DNA from: Citrus sinensis
Taxonomy: Eukaryota; Streptophyta; Magnoliopsida; Sapindales; Rutaceae
Reading direction: 5' to 3'
DNA: 64,000 bases
Assembly (NCBI RefSeq): GCF_022201045.2
Contig: NC_068560.1
Coordinates: 34,993,001 to 35,057,000 of the forward strand
A program made the position numbers and the translations under genes. Of the stretch, positions 62,808-64,000 are shown in pieces. Within the stretch, counting starts at the first letter, position 1; the number at the start of each line of letters is the position of its first letter. The notes under the pieces are model-generated. The model did no database searches and was not told the origin of the DNA. It saw only the letters and a list, made by a program, of their open reading frames with translations.

Positions 62808-64000
62808 GAGCATGCTAAAATCATTATAAGCACCCAAGGCCAATATGTATCACTATCAGACAGTGAACTTTCCTTCTGTATAAAACAGCTATGTACTCAT
62901 GATACAGTGTTTGACGAGTGCATAACCTAAATAATCTTCCAAATAAATTATATATATATATATGCAGACATCTTTATTAATATTTGTACATGATATTATA
63001 CTATATTCCTGCGCCTTTTTTGTGGTGTTTTTAAAAGTGCAAAGATCAAATGTCTATCGAGTAAATCGATCATGATATCTATATAGCACATCGATTTTAT
63101 TTTTTATTTTATAAAATGGCTATTCTACTGCTGTTTAAATAAAAATAAAAAATTTAGCCACTAAGAAATAATAAAACAATAATTTTTATCATGTCGATAC
63201 AATGACACGATACCAAAAATTGCACGCATTGTTTTGATGACAGTTGGCACTTGGCAGGATGCATTATTTGAGGGAACTTTTTTTGTGAGGTGGGAACCCA
63301 AAAATAGTAGTTGAATGATGTGAAAAAGGTGGCATGCATTAACGCAATATCAGCCAAGAATGGAGCAAATGGAGTTGTTTTCATGTCATTCTCTATTGCT
63401 ACTTGCCATCTTTATCTGAGCTTTTTCTTGATCTTTCCTCAGAGGAAATGAAAAGTTTTCAAAATTCACTTCTGCCAAAAGAATTGTCCTTCAACTTTTT
63501 TGCTGGGAGACATGCGTCATGGTCACAGTTTCACACGATAGCAAGTGGTTCTATTCGATGATCCCAGTCTGTTTAATAGTACATGTAACGTGATCACATA
63601 TACGCATAACTTAAAAAAAAAATGAAATCAAATTTGAACTTCTTTTCAACCTCTCAAGTTACTTCTGTTATGCATATGCTCTGTTCTTTTAGAGCTTTCG
63701 TAAACATAAGTCTAACATGGAAATTTCGACAGACAGTTATTTGAACCTCTTTCAGACCCCAAAAGTAACTTTTGTTATGCGATATGCTCTGTTTTTTTCC
63801 AGGAGCTCTTAAAGCTTCTCTGTTTGTGTGCGCTTCATTCAAATGCGCAGTCTTTCTTGGGAAATAAAATTTTTCCTCTGTCATTCTTTACACAGAGTCA
63901 AAATACAATTCCCAAGTACAACACAATAACAATGTTTATTCCATTTCATGGCTTGGCTTATTGACTATTGAATCTTCATTACTTGGTTAATGTTATAGCA
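62808..64000. other. 3' region of the I9 inhibitor gene and intergenic DNA
   Basis: No further exon seen. An imperfect direct repeat, with TTCTGTTATGCATATGCTCTG near 63663 and TTTTGTTATGCGATATGCTCTG near 63770, is spaced by about 107 bp and followed in both copies by a TTTT-GAGCT segment. This suggests a local tandem duplication. Confidence 0.45.

Noticed and set aside
1..64000. CRISPR arrays, phage or bacterial operons, LTR retrotransposons
   Set aside because: No regularly spaced repeats, no prokaryotic gene organisation, and no pair of long terminal repeats flanking gag-pol-like sequence; the direct duplication at 29.5-35.3 kb lacks the TG..CA ends and internal coding region of LTR elements.

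Overview
This window looks like nuclear DNA of a eudicot plant. It is strongly AT-rich, has GT-AG introns with T-rich acceptors, carries many simple repeats and small transposable elements, and has no operons. Gene content and protein sequences point to a rosid. Citrus or a close relative is my guess from general impression only, not something I could test. I rebuilt gene models by hand from splice sites and frame continuity; exon coordinates are in the entries.

Layout. Seven genes are recognisable by family, plus one DUF-type gene and one unrecognised small gene. A small charged unrecognised protein lies at 714-2393 (-, 4 exons). The CCA-adding tRNA nucleotidyltransferase is at 3793-8804 (+, 15 exons). 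A membrane-anchored protein disulfide isomerase of the PDIL5-2 type is at 10063-13457 (+, 5 exons). A PA-TM-RING (RMR) vacuolar-sorting-receptor-like protein is at 15258-18232 (-, 4 exons). About 9 kb of gene-poor DNA follows, with two orphan exon-like fragments. A single-exon DUF688-like protein is at 27226-27882 (-). The next 16 kb is repeat-rich: a tandem duplication of 2.4-3.3 kb units, a LINE 3' end, a Tourist-like MITE, a perfect long hairpin and a candidate SINE. A half-size ABC transporter very like ABCG25 (abscisic acid exporter) is at 43878-50555 (+, 3 exons, 4.5 kb intron). TOM7 is at 51142-51357 (-). An EDRF1 homologue is at 53135-59148 (+, 9 exons). A subtilisin-propeptide-like inhibitor (I9 family, SPI-1-like) is at 61583-62807 (+, 3 exons).

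The genes do not form one pathway. They cover tRNA maturation, ER redox folding, vacuolar sorting, hormone export, mitochondrial import and protease inhibition. From memory of Arabidopsis locus numbers, several neighbours here match neighbours in three Arabidopsis chromosome-1 segments (around At1g22660-70, At1g35620-60 and At1g71950-80). The window may therefore show an unfractionated ancestral gene order.

I did not find a convincing new biological system. The most notable unexplained structures are the perfect 77-bp inverted repeat at 38980-39152, the orphan exon-like pieces at 22.8-23.4 kb, the GC-richer bZIP-site cluster near 40 kb, and the ambiguous start of the I9 inhibitor gene.
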